Below, piece after piece: positions 43,145-53,028 of a stretch of DNA of 64,000 nucleotides. The notes beneath the pieces are model-generated. The model was not told where the DNA came from. It was given only the letters and a program-made list of their open reading frames with translations, and ran no database searches. A program made the position numbers and the translations under genes. Numbering within the stretch: the stretch's first letter is position 1; each line of letters opens with the position of its first letter. The stretch comes from Flavobacterium chungbukense. GTDB lineage: Bacteria; Bacteroidota; Bacteroidia; Flavobacteriales; Flavobacteriaceae. Location of the stretch: assembly GCF_020805785.1 (NCBI RefSeq), contig NZ_JAJGZV010000003.1, forward strand, positions 186,001 through 250,000, in the 5' to 3' direction.

Positions 43145-43696
43145 TTAGAAATACACTCTCACAAAAGGCATAAATCCAGATCCGTAGAGGCTTTTGTTCG
43201 GATTATACAAAACGTCGTAACGTGCGCCGATTGTTACACTTCCAGTTCTGTAACCTGCACCTAAATATAATGCAGTATTCCAATAACTATCAGAATAAGA
43301 AGGTCTATTAAAATTGGACTCGTATCTGGTATCCACTCTAACCTGCTCTAATTCGGCAGATAATTGAATTTCCGGAATCGGGTTTACAAGCGTTATTAAA
43401 CTTCCTCCATAAACGTACGATTCATAATAATTTCTTGAGTTTAAGTAACCAAATTGTAAACCGACACCAACCGCAACTATTTCGTTGACATTGTAAATTG
43501 CACTGGGCATTACAGAAATATCGGTATAACCAGAACCAAATCCAAGACCTAATCCACCTCCAAACTGAACTTTATCCCAGAAATGGCTGCTGTTGTCTAT
43601 GACATAATTTTGCTGTGCAAAGGAATAACTTGAGAAAAAGACGGTCAAAATCACAAAATAATATTTGCAATCGATTGAAAAATGAATTTTATTCAT
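43145..43696 (-). CDS. Outer-membrane beta-barrel-like protein
   Basis: 183 residues with a Sec signal ending SYSFAQQ. The mature part is a run of Gly/Tyr-rich amphipathic strands (FGGGLGLGFGSGYTDISV, VAVGVGLQFGYLN, LYLGAGYRTGSVTIGARYDVLYN) and ends in FVRVYF with the terminal aromatic residue typical of assembled barrels. Separate promoter from sucA, which is divergent. Function unknown. Confidence 0.7.
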   Translation of the reverse strand: MNKIHFSIDCKYYFVILTVFFSSYSFAQQNYVIDNSSHFWDKVQFGGGLGLGFGSGYTDISVMPSAIYNVNEIVAVGVGLQFGYLNSRNYYESYVYGGSLITLVNPIPEIQLSAELEQVRVDTRYESNFNRPSYSDSYWNTALYLGAGYRTGSVTIGARYDVLYNPNKSLYGSGFMPFVRVYF

Positions 43697-43768
43697 AGTT
43701 AACGTTTATTTTAACAAATTTTTACGTAAAAGTACGTAAAAAAAAGATTTAAATAAATGTGATTGTTG

Positions 43769-43776
43769 TACTTTTG
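43769..43776 (+). promoter_or_regulatory. -7 box of sucA
   Basis: TACTTTTG, 36 bases before the chosen sucA ATG. Its place argues against the upstream ATG at 43759. Confidence 0.5.
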
Positions 43777-43812
43777 CCTTTCTATATAACAAAAAGTATA
43801 TTCACTCATATT

Positions 43813-46587
43813 ATGGATAGGTTTTCATTTTTAAACGCAGCGCATACCGAGTTTTTTGCACAATTATACGATCAATATTTAGTAAACCCAGACAGCGTTG
43901 AGCCTAGCTGGAGAAGTTTCTTTCAAGGTTTTGACTTTGGACAAACGACTTATAACGACGAAAACCCTGTGCAAACGATCGTTGAGTACGTGACTAGCGA
44001 CAATACAGATTACAGTCAAGTTTCAGAAAAACTAAAGAAAGAATTCAACGTTTTAAAATTAATTGACGGATACCGTACGCGCGGACATTTATTCACGAAA
44101 ACAAATCCAGTTCGTGACCGTAGAACTTCATCTCCGACTTTGGATATCGAAAACTTCGGTTTATCTTCAGCTGATCTTTCGACTGTTTTTGATGCTGCTC
44201 AAACAATCGGTTTAGCGCCTTCTTCTTTACAAGATATCGTAAATCGCCTAAAAGCTATTTACTGCCAGCATATTGGTATTGAGTATATGTACATTAGAAA
44301 TCCTGGCGTTGTAAAATGGATTCAAGATAAATTGGCTGTAAATGTAAATCAGCCAAATTTCTCTACAGAAGAAAAGAAAACAATCTTAAATAAATTAAAC
44401 GAAGCTGTTTCTTTTGAGAACTTCCTTCATACTAAATATGTTGGACAAAAACGTTTCTCATTAGAAGGTGGTGAATCTATCATCCCAGCTTTAGATGCTT
44501 TAATCGAACAAGCTGCTGAAAAAGGTGTTGAACAATTCGTAATGGGAATGGCTCACCGTGGCCGTTTGAACGTTTTGGCAAACATCTTTAACAAATCAAC
44601 TCAAGATATTTTTGGTGAGTTTGACGGTAAAGATTACGATCAGGAATATTTTGACGGTGACGTAAAATACCACTTAGGTCTTACGGCTGACAAAAAAACA
44701 AGATCAGGAAAAAGCATCAACATCAATTTAGCACCAAACCCTTCTCACCTAGAAACGGTTGGAGCTGTAATTGAAGGTATCACAAGAGCAAAACAAGACA
44801 AATATTATGCTGATGATTTCTCTAAAGTATTGCCAATCGCGGTGCACGGAGATGCTGCAATCGCAGGTCAAGGTATTTTATATGAAATCATTCAAATGGC
44901 ACAGCTTGATGGTTACAAAACTGGAGGAACAATCCATATTGTAATCAACAACCAAGTTGGATTTACAACAAACTACTTAGACGCTCGTTCTTCTACTTAT
45001 TGTACAGATGTTGCTAAAGTAACTTTATCTCCAGTATTACACGTAAATGCTGACGATGCTGAAGCTGTTGTACATGCTGTATCTTTTGCATTAGATTACA
45101 GAATGCAATTTGGACGTGATGTATTTATCGACTTATTAGGTTACAGAAAATACGGTCACAACGAAGGTGATGAACCTCGTTTCACTCAACCAGTTTTATA
45201 TAAAATCATTGCTAAACATAAAAACCCAAGAGACATTTACGCAGAAAAATTACTTTCTGAAGGCGTAATCGATGCATCTTATGTAAATGGTTTAGAAAAA
45301 CAATACAAATCTGCTTTAGAAGAAAACTTAGAAGCTTCTCGTAAAAAAGATTTAACAATCATTACTCCATTCATGAAAAACGAATGGGACGGATTTGTTC
45401 AGGTAACAGATACACAAATGCTTCAAAAAGTGGATACTACTTTTGCTAAAGAAGGATTGGATTCTATTATCAACACAATCTCAACTTTACCAGAAGACAA
45501 AAAGTTTATCAATAAAATAACTAAAATTGTTACCGATAGAAAAACAGGTTACGATAATAACACTGTTGATTGGGGAACTGCAGAAGCTTTAGCTTACGGT
45601 TCGCTTTTAACAGAAGGATTTGATGTTCGTATTTCTGGTCAGGATGTTGAAAGAGGAACTTTCTCTCACCGTCATGCCGTTGTTAAAGTAGAAGATTCTG
45701 AAGAAGAAGTAATTCTATTAGATGCTATAGAAAACAAAAAAGGAAAATTCGGCGTATTCAATTCACTTTTATCTGAGTACGGAGTTCTTGGTTTTGATTA
45801 CGGATATGCATTAGCAAATCCAAAAGCCTTAACAATCTGGGAAGCACAATTTGGAGATTTCTCTAACGGAGCCCAAATCATGATTGACCAATATATTTCT
45901 TGTGGAGAAGACAAATGGAACAATCAAAATGGTATTGTTTTATTATTACCTCACGGATATGAAGGACAAGGTGCAGAACACTCTTCTGCAAGAATGGAGC
46001 GTTACTTACAACTTTGTGCAAGACAAAATATGTATGTTGCAGATTGTACAACGCCAGCCAACTTCTTTCACTTGTTAAGAAGACAAATGAAAACTAATTT
46101 CCGTAAACCTTTAGTCGTTTTCTCTCCAAAAAGTTTATTACGTGATCCAAGATGCGTATCTACAGTTGAAGAATTAGCAAACGGAAGTTTCCAAGAAACA
46201 ATTGATGACAATACAGTAGATAAAAAGAAAGTAAAAACATTAGTTTTTGTTACTGGTAAATTCTACTATGACATTGTTGCTGAAAGAGAAAACAACGGAA
46301 GAAATGATGTTGCCGTTGTTCGTATCGAACAATTATTCCCTTTCCCAGTTGAGCAAATCAAAGAAATTATTGCACAATATCCAAATGCAGATGATTACGT
46401 TTGGGCGCAAGAAGAACCTAAAAACATGGGAGCTTATAGCTTTATGTTAATGAACTTTGATCTTGTAAAATGGAGATTGGCTTCATTAAAAGCATACGCT
46501 GCTCCAGCATCTGGAAGTTATACACGTGCAAAACGTCGTCATGCAGATGCAATTAGAATGGTATTCGATAAAAATTTATTTAGATAA
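43813..46587 (+). CDS. sucA: 2-oxoglutarate dehydrogenase E1 component
   Basis: 924-residue thiamine-diphosphate enzyme that decarboxylates 2-oxoglutarate in the TCA cycle and passes the succinyl group to E2. N-terminal FLNAAHTEFFAQLYDQYLVNPDSVEPSWRSFF, RFSLEGGESIIPAL, MGMAHRGRLNVL, HGDAAIAGQGI, NNQVGFTT and HNEGDEPRFTQP are all standard family motifs. Start ATG 43813 gives the usual MDRFSFLN opening. sucB follows after 75 bases containing a perfect palindrome. Confidence 0.95.
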   Translation: MDRFSFLNAAHTEFFAQLYDQYLVNPDSVEPSWRSFFQGFDFGQTTYNDENPVQTIVEYVTSDNTDYSQVSEKLKKEFNVLKLIDGYRTRGHLFTKTNPVRDRRTSSPTLDIENFGLSSADLSTVFDAAQTIGLAPSSLQDIVNRLKAIYCQHIGIEYMYIRNPGVVKWIQDKLAVNVNQPNFSTEEKKTILNKLNEAVSFENFLHTKYVGQKRFSLEGGESIIPALDALIEQAAEKGVEQFVMGMAHRGRLNVLANIFNKSTQDIFGEFDGKDYDQEYFDGDVKYHLGLTADKKTRSGKSININLAPNPSHLETVGAVIEGITRAKQDKYYADDFSKVLPIAVHGDAAIAGQGILYEIIQMAQLDGYKTGGTIHIVINNQVGFTTNYLDARSSTYCTDVAKVTLSPVLHVNADDAEAVVHAVSFALDYRMQFGRDVFIDLLGYRKYGHNEGDEPRFTQPVLYKIIAKHKNPRDIYAEKLLSEGVIDASYVNGLEKQYKSALEENLEASRKKDLTIITPFMKNEWDGFVQVTDTQMLQKVDTTFAKEGLDSIINTISTLPEDKKFINKITKIVTDRKTGYDNNTVDWGTAEALAYGSLLTEGFDVRISGQDVERGTFSHRHAVVKVEDSEEEVILLDAIENKKGKFGVFNSLLSEYGVLGFDYGYALANPKALTIWEAQFGDFSNGAQIMIDQYISCGEDKWNNQNGIVLLLPHGYEGQGAEHSSARMERYLQLCARQNMYVADCTTPANFFHLLRRQMKTNFRKPLVVFSPKSLLRDPRCVSTVEELANGSFQETIDDNTVDKKKVKTLVFVTGKFYYDIVAERENNGRNDVAVVRIEQLFPFPVEQIKEIIAQYPNADDYVWAQEEPKNMGAYSFMLMNFDLVKWRLASLKAYAAPASGSYTRAKRRHADAIRMVFDKNLFR

Positions 46588-46606
46588 TTAAAAAAATTGT
46601 TTCAAG

Positions 46607-46636
46607 TTTCAATCCCGATAGCTATCGGGATTGAAA
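46607..46636. repeat. 30-bp perfect palindrome between sucA and sucB
   Basis: TTTCAATCCCGATAG followed by its exact complement, no loop. In RNA the stem ends in a tight turn. The word CCCGATAGCTATCGGG also resembles an end of the element at 10428-10497. May act as partial terminator or stability element. Confidence 0.75.
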
Positions 46637-46662
46637 CCATAAAAACCTTAAACAAAAACAAG

Positions 46663-47913
46663 ATGATTTTAGAAATGAAAGTCCCATCACCAGGGGAATC
46701 AATAAAAGAAGTTGAAATTGCAACTTGGTTAGTAAAAGACGGAGATTATGTAGAAAAAGATCAGGCAATTGCTGAAGTTGATTCAGACAAAGCTACTCTT
46801 GAATTACCTGCTGAAATGAGCGGTGTAATTACACTAAAAGCTGAAGAAGGTGACACAGTAGCAGTTGGTGCTGTAGTTTGTTTAATTGATACTGATGCAG
46901 CAAAACCGGCAGGTGACGCAGCAGCAGCTCCAGCAGCTGAGGCTCCAAAAGCGGAAGCACCGAAAGCGGAAGCACCGAAAGCTGAAGCTCCAAAGGCAGA
47001 AGTAAAAGCTGAGGCTCCAGCAGCTACAAGTTATGCAGCTGGAACTCCATCTCCTGCAGCAAGAAAAATATTAGATGAAAAAAATATAGCTCCGGCAACA
47101 GTTTCAGGAACTGGTAAAGGAGGAAGAATCACTAAAGACGATGCTGTAAATGCAGTACCTTCTATGGGAACTCCAACTGGTGGAAGCCGTGGAACTGAGC
47201 GTACAAAATTATCTATGTTACGTCGTAAAGTAGCAGAAAGATTAGTTTCGGCTAAAAACGAAACAGCTATGCTTACTACTTTCAACGAAGTAAACATGAC
47301 GCCAATCAACCAAATTCGTAACGAATACAAAGATGCTTTCAAAGCTAAACATGGTGGTTTAGGTTTAGGTTTCATGTCATTCTTTACAAAAGCAGTTACA
47401 AGAGCTTTAGAATTATATCCAGATGTAAACTCAATGATGGATGGTGATTACAAAATCGCTTACGATTTTGCTGATATCTCAATCGCAGTTTCTGGACCAA
47501 AAGGATTAATGGTTCCTGTTGTTCGTAATGCTGAATTGTTAACTTTCCGCGGAATTGAAGCTGAAATCAAAAGATTAGCTTTAAGAGCTCGCGATGGTCA
47601 AATTACAGTTGACGATATGACTGGAGGAACTTTCACAATTACAAATGGTGGAGTTTTCGGAAGTATGTTATCTACTCCAATTATCAACCCTCCTCAATCA
47701 GGAATTTTAGGAATGCACAACATTATTGAGCGTCCAATTGCTGTAAACGGAAAAGTTGAAATTCACCCAATGATGTACGTTGCGCTTTCTTATGATCACA
47801 GAATTATCGACGGACGTGAGTCTGTTGGTTTCTTAGTTGCTGTAAAAGAAGCTTTAGAAAATCCAGTAGAATTATTAATGAATGGAGATGCTAAACGTGC
47901 TTTAGAACTATAA
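46663..47913 (+). CDS. sucB: Dihydrolipoyl succinyltransferase E2 component
   Basis: 416 residues: one lipoyl domain (lipoyl Lys43 in [11 protein letters not shown]), a flexible Ala/Pro-rich linker with repeated PKAEA units (about 85-125), the E1/E3-binding domain ([15 protein letters not shown], about 130-165), and the catalytic domain ending with [11 protein letters not shown] (His/Asp of the acyltransferase). Start ATG 46663; the open frame extends upstream into the palindrome region and is not family-like. Works with SucA. Confidence 0.95.
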   Translation: MILEMKVPSPGESIKEVEIATWLVKDGDYVEKDQAIAEVDSDKATLELPAEMSGVITLKAEEGDTVAVGAVVCLIDTDAAKPAGDAAAAPAAEAPKAEAPKAEAPKAEAPKAEVKAEAPAATSYAAGTPSPAARKILDEKNIAPATVSGTGKGGRITKDDAVNAVPSMGTPTGGSRGTERTKLSMLRRKVAERLVSAKNETAMLTTFNEVNMTPINQIRNEYKDAFKAKHGGLGLGFMSFFTKAVTRALELYPDVNSMMDGDYKIAYDFADISIAVSGPKGLMVPVVRNAELLTFRGIEAEIKRLALRARDGQITVDDMTGGTFTITNGGVFGSMLSTPIINPPQSGILGMHNIIERPIAVNGKVEIHPMMYVALSYDHRIIDGRESVGFLVAVKEALENPVELLMNGDAKRALEL

Positions 47914-47935
47914 TTCTAAAACACTTTCCTTACAT

Positions 47936-47965
47936 AAACCCCTGCTCTTTCCAGAGTAGGGGTTT
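47936..47965 (+). terminator. Terminator of sucA-sucB
   Basis: Stem AAACCCCTGCTCT / AGAGTAGGGGTTT (one G-U pair), TTCC loop, then a T run. Confidence 0.85.
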
Positions 47966-48044
47966 CTTTTTTTAGTCCTATTCTTATTAAGTTAATTTTA
48001 AACAAAAATTAAGGCATTTAATTTGGAATAAATAAAAATAAAGC

Positions 48045-48075
48045 TTGCGTGATAAACATTCAACTATTACATTTG
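48045..48075 (+). promoter_or_regulatory. Promoter of TonB-receptor operon
   Basis: TTG at 48045-48047, 20 bases, TACATTTG at 48068-48075, 27 bases before the ATG. No Fur box was recognised. Confidence 0.55.
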
Positions 48076-48102
48076 CGCTATTAAAATCAATTCTAAATAA
48101 AA

Positions 48103-50547
48103 ATGAAATTTAAATTTACGATTTCTCTTTTGAGTTTTTGTTTTGCTTTATTGACCTGCGTATCTGCTGTGGCTCAAGAAAAAGCAACTGTAAAAGGTAA
48201 AATATCTTTAAATACTAACGAATCTCCTGAAGGAATTTCATTAGCATTGAAAGGCACAAGATTTGGAACAATTGCTGACGAAGAAGGTAATTATAAAATC
48301 AAAAATATTAAACCTGGAACTTACACCTTAAAAGTTTCAGCTGTCGGTTACAACACAATAGAAAAAAAGATTACTATTGCTGAAGGACAAGAATTAACTG
48401 AAAATTTCAATATTACTTCAAATTCAGAAGAACTAACAGAAATAGTTGTAAATGGCCGTAAAAATAGTTTTGCACGCAAAGACAACCAACAAGTTTCAAG
48501 ATTACCACTTAAAAATCTTGAAAATCCACAAGTTTATACTACCATTACAGGAGGCGTACTAAAAGAACAAGTAGTTACAACATTTGATGATGCATTAAAA
48601 AATGCTCCAGGAATTACACAACTTTGGACTGCTACAGGTCGTGGAGGAGATGGAGCAAGTTATTACTCTTTAAGAGGATTTCCTGTTCAGGCAACTATCG
48701 TTAATGGTGTACCGGGTCTAACAAACGGTAGTCTAGATCCTGCTAACATTGACAGAGTTGAAATTATTAAAGGACCATCTGGAACTTTATTTGGAAGCAG
48801 TTTAATTTCTTATGGAGGATTAATCAATACTACAACAAAAAGACCTTATAAAGGTTTTGGAGGAGAAGTAAATTATACTGTTGGAAGCTATGGCTTAAAC
48901 CGTGTAACTGCAGATCTTAATACAGGCCTTAACGACAAAAAAACACTTAATTTTAGAGTTAACTCTGCCTACAACAAACAAAATACTTTTCAGGATGCTG
49001 GTTTTAGAGAATCTTATTTTATCGCGCCATCTTTATCTTATGAAGTGAATGATAGATTATCTTTCTTAGTTAATACAGAATTCATGAGCAATGAAACAAC
49101 AAACCCAACCATGTTGTTTTTAGATAGAGCAAATCCGTTAAGAGTTCACAATATTGCTGAATTAAAATACGACAACAAACGTTCTTATACGAGCGACGAA
49201 TTAACAATAAAAACGCCTTCTTACAATATTCAGGCACAAATGAACTATAAGCTTTCTAGCCAATGGACTTCTCAAACGATTTTCTCGACTAGTCAAGCCA
49301 AGTCAACTGGAAATTACGCTTATCTATATGAAGGAACAGCATCTACGCCAATTCAAGATGGAATTGTTTTGGCAAGATATTTTAATTACCAAGACAACAA
49401 AAACACAACATTTGATATTCAACAAAACTTTATTGGTGATTTTAAAATCGGAAACTTAAGAAATAGGCTTGTTGTTGGTTTAGATTATTACAATCGAGTT
49501 GGTCTTGATCGCGGTACAGGATACTTTGGTAATGGTTATATTTATATTGGAGACGATTTAGCATCATTCAATGCCATTTTCGGACCATCAAACGGTGATA
49601 CAGGAGATCTAACAAAAGCGGGGTCTGACGCAATAGTAGGAAATGCTCCAAGAAACAACGCTAAAACGAAACAAGAAGTTTACAGCGCTTACTTTTCTGA
49701 TGTAATTAACTTTACTCCAGCTTTTTCTGCAATGGTAAGTTTACGTGCCGACCGTTTCATGAACAGCGGAGATGTTTCGACAGATGCTGATGATTATAAC
49801 CAAACTTCTTTTTCTCCAAAATTTGGATTGGTATATCAACCTATAATTGATAAGGTATCTATTTTCGCAAACTATATGAATGGTTTCTCAAACGTAGCAC
49901 CAGGCGAAAATGTTAATGGAACAGTGAGAACTCCTGTTACATTTGATCCTGAACATGCTAACCAAATCGAATTCGGAACAAAATTGAACATTTTTAGAGA
50001 CAAAATATACGCTACTTTAAGCTACTACGACATTAAAGTTTCTAATCAAGCTTATAGCGTTAGACCTAATGCAACTGACGTAATAAACTATCAAGACGGT
50101 GGTCAGCACAATAAAGGTTTTGAAACTGAAATTATTGCTAACCCTGTTACAGGTCTAAATATTATTCTTGGATACAGCTACAATGACGCTACTTTAACTC
50201 AAGGTGATGCTGATTTCGTAGGATTCAGACCTGAGAGCTCAGGAGCTTACAATATGGCAAACTTATGGGCTAGCTACAAATTTACTAGCGGAACCTTGAG
50301 AGGTTTTGGTTTAGGATTTGGAGGAAACTATGTTGGAGATAACAAAATCATGAATAGAAAAGTTTCAGGGACATTTACAATTCCAGAATATACCGTGCTA
50401 AATTCTTCTTTATTTTATAATACGGAAAGATTTGGTATTACATTAAAACTAAACAATATCGCAAATAAAGAAATCTATGACGGATGGTCAACTATACATC
50501 CTAAAGATCCTAGAACTTTTGCTGCAAGTTTCTCTTATAAATTCTAA
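48103..50547 (+). CDS. TonB-dependent siderophore receptor
   Basis: 814-residue outer-membrane receptor. Signal peptide (1-25), CarboxypepD_reg-like domain (about 28-110, VKGKISLNTNESPEGISLALKGT), plug domain (from about 140: DALKNAPGITQLW, SYYSLRGFPVQATIVNGVPGL, IDRVEIIKGPSGTLFGSS), then a 22-strand barrel ending SFSYKF. The plug wording is of the FhuA/ferrichrome-type siderophore receptors. Followed by DUF3325/DUF3649-like and PepSY genes that would reduce the imported iron. Ligand unknown. Confidence 0.9.
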   Translation: MKFKFTISLLSFCFALLTCVSAVAQEKATVKGKISLNTNESPEGISLALKGTRFGTIADEEGNYKIKNIKPGTYTLKVSAVGYNTIEKKITIAEGQELTENFNITSNSEELTEIVVNGRKNSFARKDNQQVSRLPLKNLENPQVYTTITGGVLKEQVVTTFDDALKNAPGITQLWTATGRGGDGASYYSLRGFPVQATIVNGVPGLTNGSLDPANIDRVEIIKGPSGTLFGSSLISYGGLINTTTKRPYKGFGGEVNYTVGSYGLNRVTADLNTGLNDKKTLNFRVNSAYNKQNTFQDAGFRESYFIAPSLSYEVNDRLSFLVNTEFMSNETTNPTMLFLDRANPLRVHNIAELKYDNKRSYTSDELTIKTPSYNIQAQMNYKLSSQWTSQTIFSTSQAKSTGNYAYLYEGTASTPIQDGIVLARYFNYQDNKNTTFDIQQNFIGDFKIGNLRNRLVVGLDYYNRVGLDRGTGYFGNGYIYIGDDLASFNAIFGPSNGDTGDLTKAGSDAIVGNAPRNNAKTKQEVYSAYFSDVINFTPAFSAMVSLRADRFMNSGDVSTDADDYNQTSFSPKFGLVYQPIIDKVSIFANYMNGFSNVAPGENVNGTVRTPVTFDPEHANQIEFGTKLNIFRDKIYATLSYYDIKVSNQAYSVRPNATDVINYQDGGQHNKGFETEIIANPVTGLNIILGYSYNDATLTQGDADFVGFRPESSGAYNMANLWASYKFTSGTLRGFGLGFGGNYVGDNKIMNRKVSGTFTIPEYTVLNSSLFYNTERFGITLKLNNIANKEIYDGWSTIHPKDPRTFAASFSYKF

Positions 50548-50559
50548 TAAAAAATCAAT

Positions 50560-50595
50560 AAAAAACACTTTTCTAATAAAAGAAAGGTGTTTTTT
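50560..50595 (+). terminator. Attenuating terminator after receptor gene
   Basis: Stem AAAAAACACTTTTCT / AGAAAGGTGTTTTTT, one G-U pair, six-base loop. The next gene starts only 16 bases later, so some read-through is expected. Confidence 0.7.
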
Positions 50596-50610
50596 AAATT
50601 TTAAAAGATT

Positions 50611-50943
50611 ATGATTACAATTGCCAGTCTTATTGTCTTTTTAGCTTTTTACACGCTTTATTACACTTCAAAAAGAGCTGTATTGTCGTATGATTTAGGT
50701 TTTGAAAAATGGATGAAAGATAATCCAAAACCAACTAAACTCATCGGATTATCACTTCTTGTAACCGCTTATGCAATGTGGCTTGTGACACAATCACTAG
50801 GCTGTGGCACTTTAATGTTTTTTATTCAATTAATGACCATTGGAAGTTTGATCGTGATTCTTCAACCATTAAAAAAAGTAAACAGCAAAGCACTTTTAGC
50901 ATTGCTTGTTTTTGTCGCGCTATTAGAACTTTACTATAACTAA
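50611..50943 (+). CDS. DUF3325-like small membrane protein
   Basis: 110 residues with three hydrophobic segments (residues 2-16, 46-66, 72-84 and 92-108) and a basic loop KRAVLSYDLGFEKWMKDNPKPTK. Placement between a siderophore receptor and a PepSY protein matches the DUF3325-DUF3649-PepSY clusters known from proteobacteria. Assignment rests on position and topology more than on motif. Confidence 0.55.
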   Translation: MITIASLIVFLAFYTLYYTSKRAVLSYDLGFEKWMKDNPKPTKLIGLSLLVTAYAMWLVTQSLGCGTLMFFIQLMTIGSLIVILQPLKKVNSKALLALLVFVALLELYYN

Positions 50944-50963
50944 TATCATTTTCAAAATACAAT

Positions 50964-51263
50964 ATGCCAGCTAATTCAAAATATTTAAATCCTGCTTTTT
51001 GGCCACGCTTTTCTAAAATTACAGCCGCAATTTTAGGAGGATACTTTGTTTCTGTTACTTTTCATTTGGCTTTAGCTTCTTGGTTTAATCGTGCAGATGT
51101 GCTTATAACAATGGCTTTTAGTGGTTTTATTCTTTGGGTAGCTCTAATGGTAATTGCTTTTTTAGCCAAAAGCGGCTGGAAAATATGGGGAATTTACATA
51201 CTTCTTACTTTGCTTTTCTGTCTTTTTATTTATTTGGGTCAAACTTATAACACGGCGAAATAA
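50964..51263 (+). CDS. DUF3649-like small membrane protein
   Basis: 99 residues with three membrane segments and the start NPAFWPRFSKITAAILGGYFVSVTFHLALAS, close in style to DUF3649 iron-uptake accessory proteins. A conserved-looking His (FHLAL) lies in the first span. Six bases before the PepSY gene start, so co-translated. Confidence 0.55.
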   Translation: MPANSKYLNPAFWPRFSKITAAILGGYFVSVTFHLALASWFNRADVLITMAFSGFILWVALMVIAFLAKSGWKIWGIYILLTLLFCLFIYLGQTYNTAK

Positions 51264-51268
51264 TTTTT

Positions 51269-52819
51269 ATGAACAACCGTCATTACAATATCTATTTTCA
51301 CACTCATACTGTCAGCGGAATCGTCATCAGTGTGGTTCTTTTTGTTATTTTCTTTGCTGGATCTTTTTCTTTTTTTAGAGATGAAATCATCAATTGGGAA
51401 AGAAGTGAATCTACCGCAATTACAAGAGAAATTCAATTAGACTACGACAAAGCTCTCCAGCATTTGGATAAAAAATATATTTTGCACGGTCGAAATATTA
51501 CCATCTCAAAACCTTCTATAGAAGAAAGAGTTGGCGTTTATATGGAGGGAACAAAAGATACTTTGGCTCCAGCAAAACAAAAAGAAGGTCAGTTTTTCTA
51601 TTTAAACCCTAAAAGCTATAAATCTTTTACTTACGAAGAATCTTATTCACTAGGTGAACTTTTATACCGATTACATTTCTTGGCACAAATTCCTTATCCA
51701 ATTGGATATTATTTATCAGGTTTTATTGCTTTGTTTTTCTTGTTTGCAATTGTAACTGGAGTTTTATTGCACTGGAATAAAATTGTTTCAAACTTTTACA
51801 TTTTCCGTCCGAAAGAAAAACTAAAAACACTTTGGACAGATGCGCACACTGCATTAGGAATGATTGGTCTGCCTTTTCAATTTGTTTACGCAGTTACAGG
51901 AGCTTTTTTTATGATAAAACTTCTTATTGTTGCGCCAGCAGTAATGGCCTTGTACAATGGAGATCAAGATAAATTATATAAAGAACTAGAATATACCGAT
52001 CCCGATTTTAAATTTGAAAATAAAAAACTAGCTACTCCTTTTAATATTGACGAACTGGTTGCCAAAACAAAAAAGAATTGGTCTGATTTTGAAATTACCC
52101 GTGTTTTCATTCAAAACTACGGCGATGCCAATATGCACGTTTTGGTTGAAGGAGAATTATTAAGTCATAAAAAATTTACTGGAATCGGAAAAGTAGTTTA
52201 TCGAATTTCTGATGGAAAAGAAATTGCAAAAAAAGATCCAATCGCACAAACGAGTTATTTAGATGTTGTAAAAAATGTTTTATATCGAATTCATTTTGGG
52301 GATTATGGTGGTTATGCTTTAAAAATCGTAAGTTTCATTTTAGGAATTATAACCTGTTTTGTAATTATTTCTGGAGTTATGATTTGGCTAGTTGCCAGAC
52401 AGAAAAATAATATACCTGAAAAGAAAAGACGTTTCAATGCAGCTGTTGTTCGTATTTATTTGGCGATCTGTTTGAGTATGTACCCAATTACGGCTTTGGC
52501 TTTTATCGGAAGCAAAATTTTCTATCCATTAAGTCAATCCAATTTATTTACACTTTATTTCGGAGGCTGGTTATTGCTAACAATCTTCTTTATTATAAAA
52601 AAGAACGATTCATTTACCAACAAAGCTTGCTTGATTTCTGGTAGTATTTTAGGTTTCTTAATTCCAATTACAAACGGAATTGTTTCTGGAGATTGGTTTT
52701 GGAATTCTTTTATGAACAACAAAATTCAGATTTTCTTTATTGATGTTTTTTGGATTTTCTTGGCTTCAATTTCATTATATGTTGCCTATCATTTAAAACC
52801 TAAAAAAGCGGTTGCTTAA
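51269..52819 (+). CDS. PepSY-associated membrane protein (FoxB-like), 516 aa
   Basis: Inner-membrane protein with N-terminal span (TVSGIVISVVLFVIFFAGSF), a periplasmic PepSY-like region, and further spans to eight or so in all. Paired His residues (HTHTVSG near the start, LHFLAQ, DAHTALG, RIHFGDYGGY) are the pattern of haem-binding siderophore reductases such as FoxB/FhuF-linked PepSY proteins. Likely releases iron from the imported siderophore by reduction. Final spans (KACLISGSILGFLIPIT) are extra compared with the shorter paralogue at 53029. Confidence 0.8.
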   Translation: MNNRHYNIYFHTHTVSGIVISVVLFVIFFAGSFSFFRDEIINWERSESTAITREIQLDYDKALQHLDKKYILHGRNITISKPSIEERVGVYMEGTKDTLAPAKQKEGQFFYLNPKSYKSFTYEESYSLGELLYRLHFLAQIPYPIGYYLSGFIALFFLFAIVTGVLLHWNKIVSNFYIFRPKEKLKTLWTDAHTALGMIGLPFQFVYAVTGAFFMIKLLIVAPAVMALYNGDQDKLYKELEYTDPDFKFENKKLATPFNIDELVAKTKKNWSDFEITRVFIQNYGDANMHVLVEGELLSHKKFTGIGKVVYRISDGKEIAKKDPIAQTSYLDVVKNVLYRIHFGDYGGYALKIVSFILGIITCFVIISGVMIWLVARQKNNIPEKKRRFNAAVVRIYLAICLSMYPITALAFIGSKIFYPLSQSNLFTLYFGGWLLLTIFFIIKKNDSFTNKACLISGSILGFLIPITNGIVSGDWFWNSFMNNKIQIFFIDVFWIFLASISLYVAYHLKPKKAVA

Positions 52820-52850
52820 TTAAGTTTTTCTTCACTAAGCACATTTTTTT

Positions 52851-52923
52851 AATCTCGCAAAGACGCAAAGTCGCAAAGAACTATTTAAAATAAAACTTTG
52901 AGACTTTGCGTCTTTGCGAGATT
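52851..52923. repeat. Inverted repeat, CGCAAAGACGCAAAG type
   Basis: ATCTCGCAAAGACGCAAAG faces CTTTGCGTCTTTGCGAGAT around a 20-25-base AT-rich loop. A typical dispersed flavobacterial hairpin. A partial relative (TGCCTTTGCGCCTTTGTG) lies before nuoE at 61302. Confidence 0.8.
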
Positions 52924-53028
52924 TATATTTTTCTACATTTAATCTTTTCTCATGATTGCCCCACGAATTATTTAGAATAATTTGTCCCATATAGATTTTG
53001 AGCATACTTTTACGCTTTTAATCAAAAA

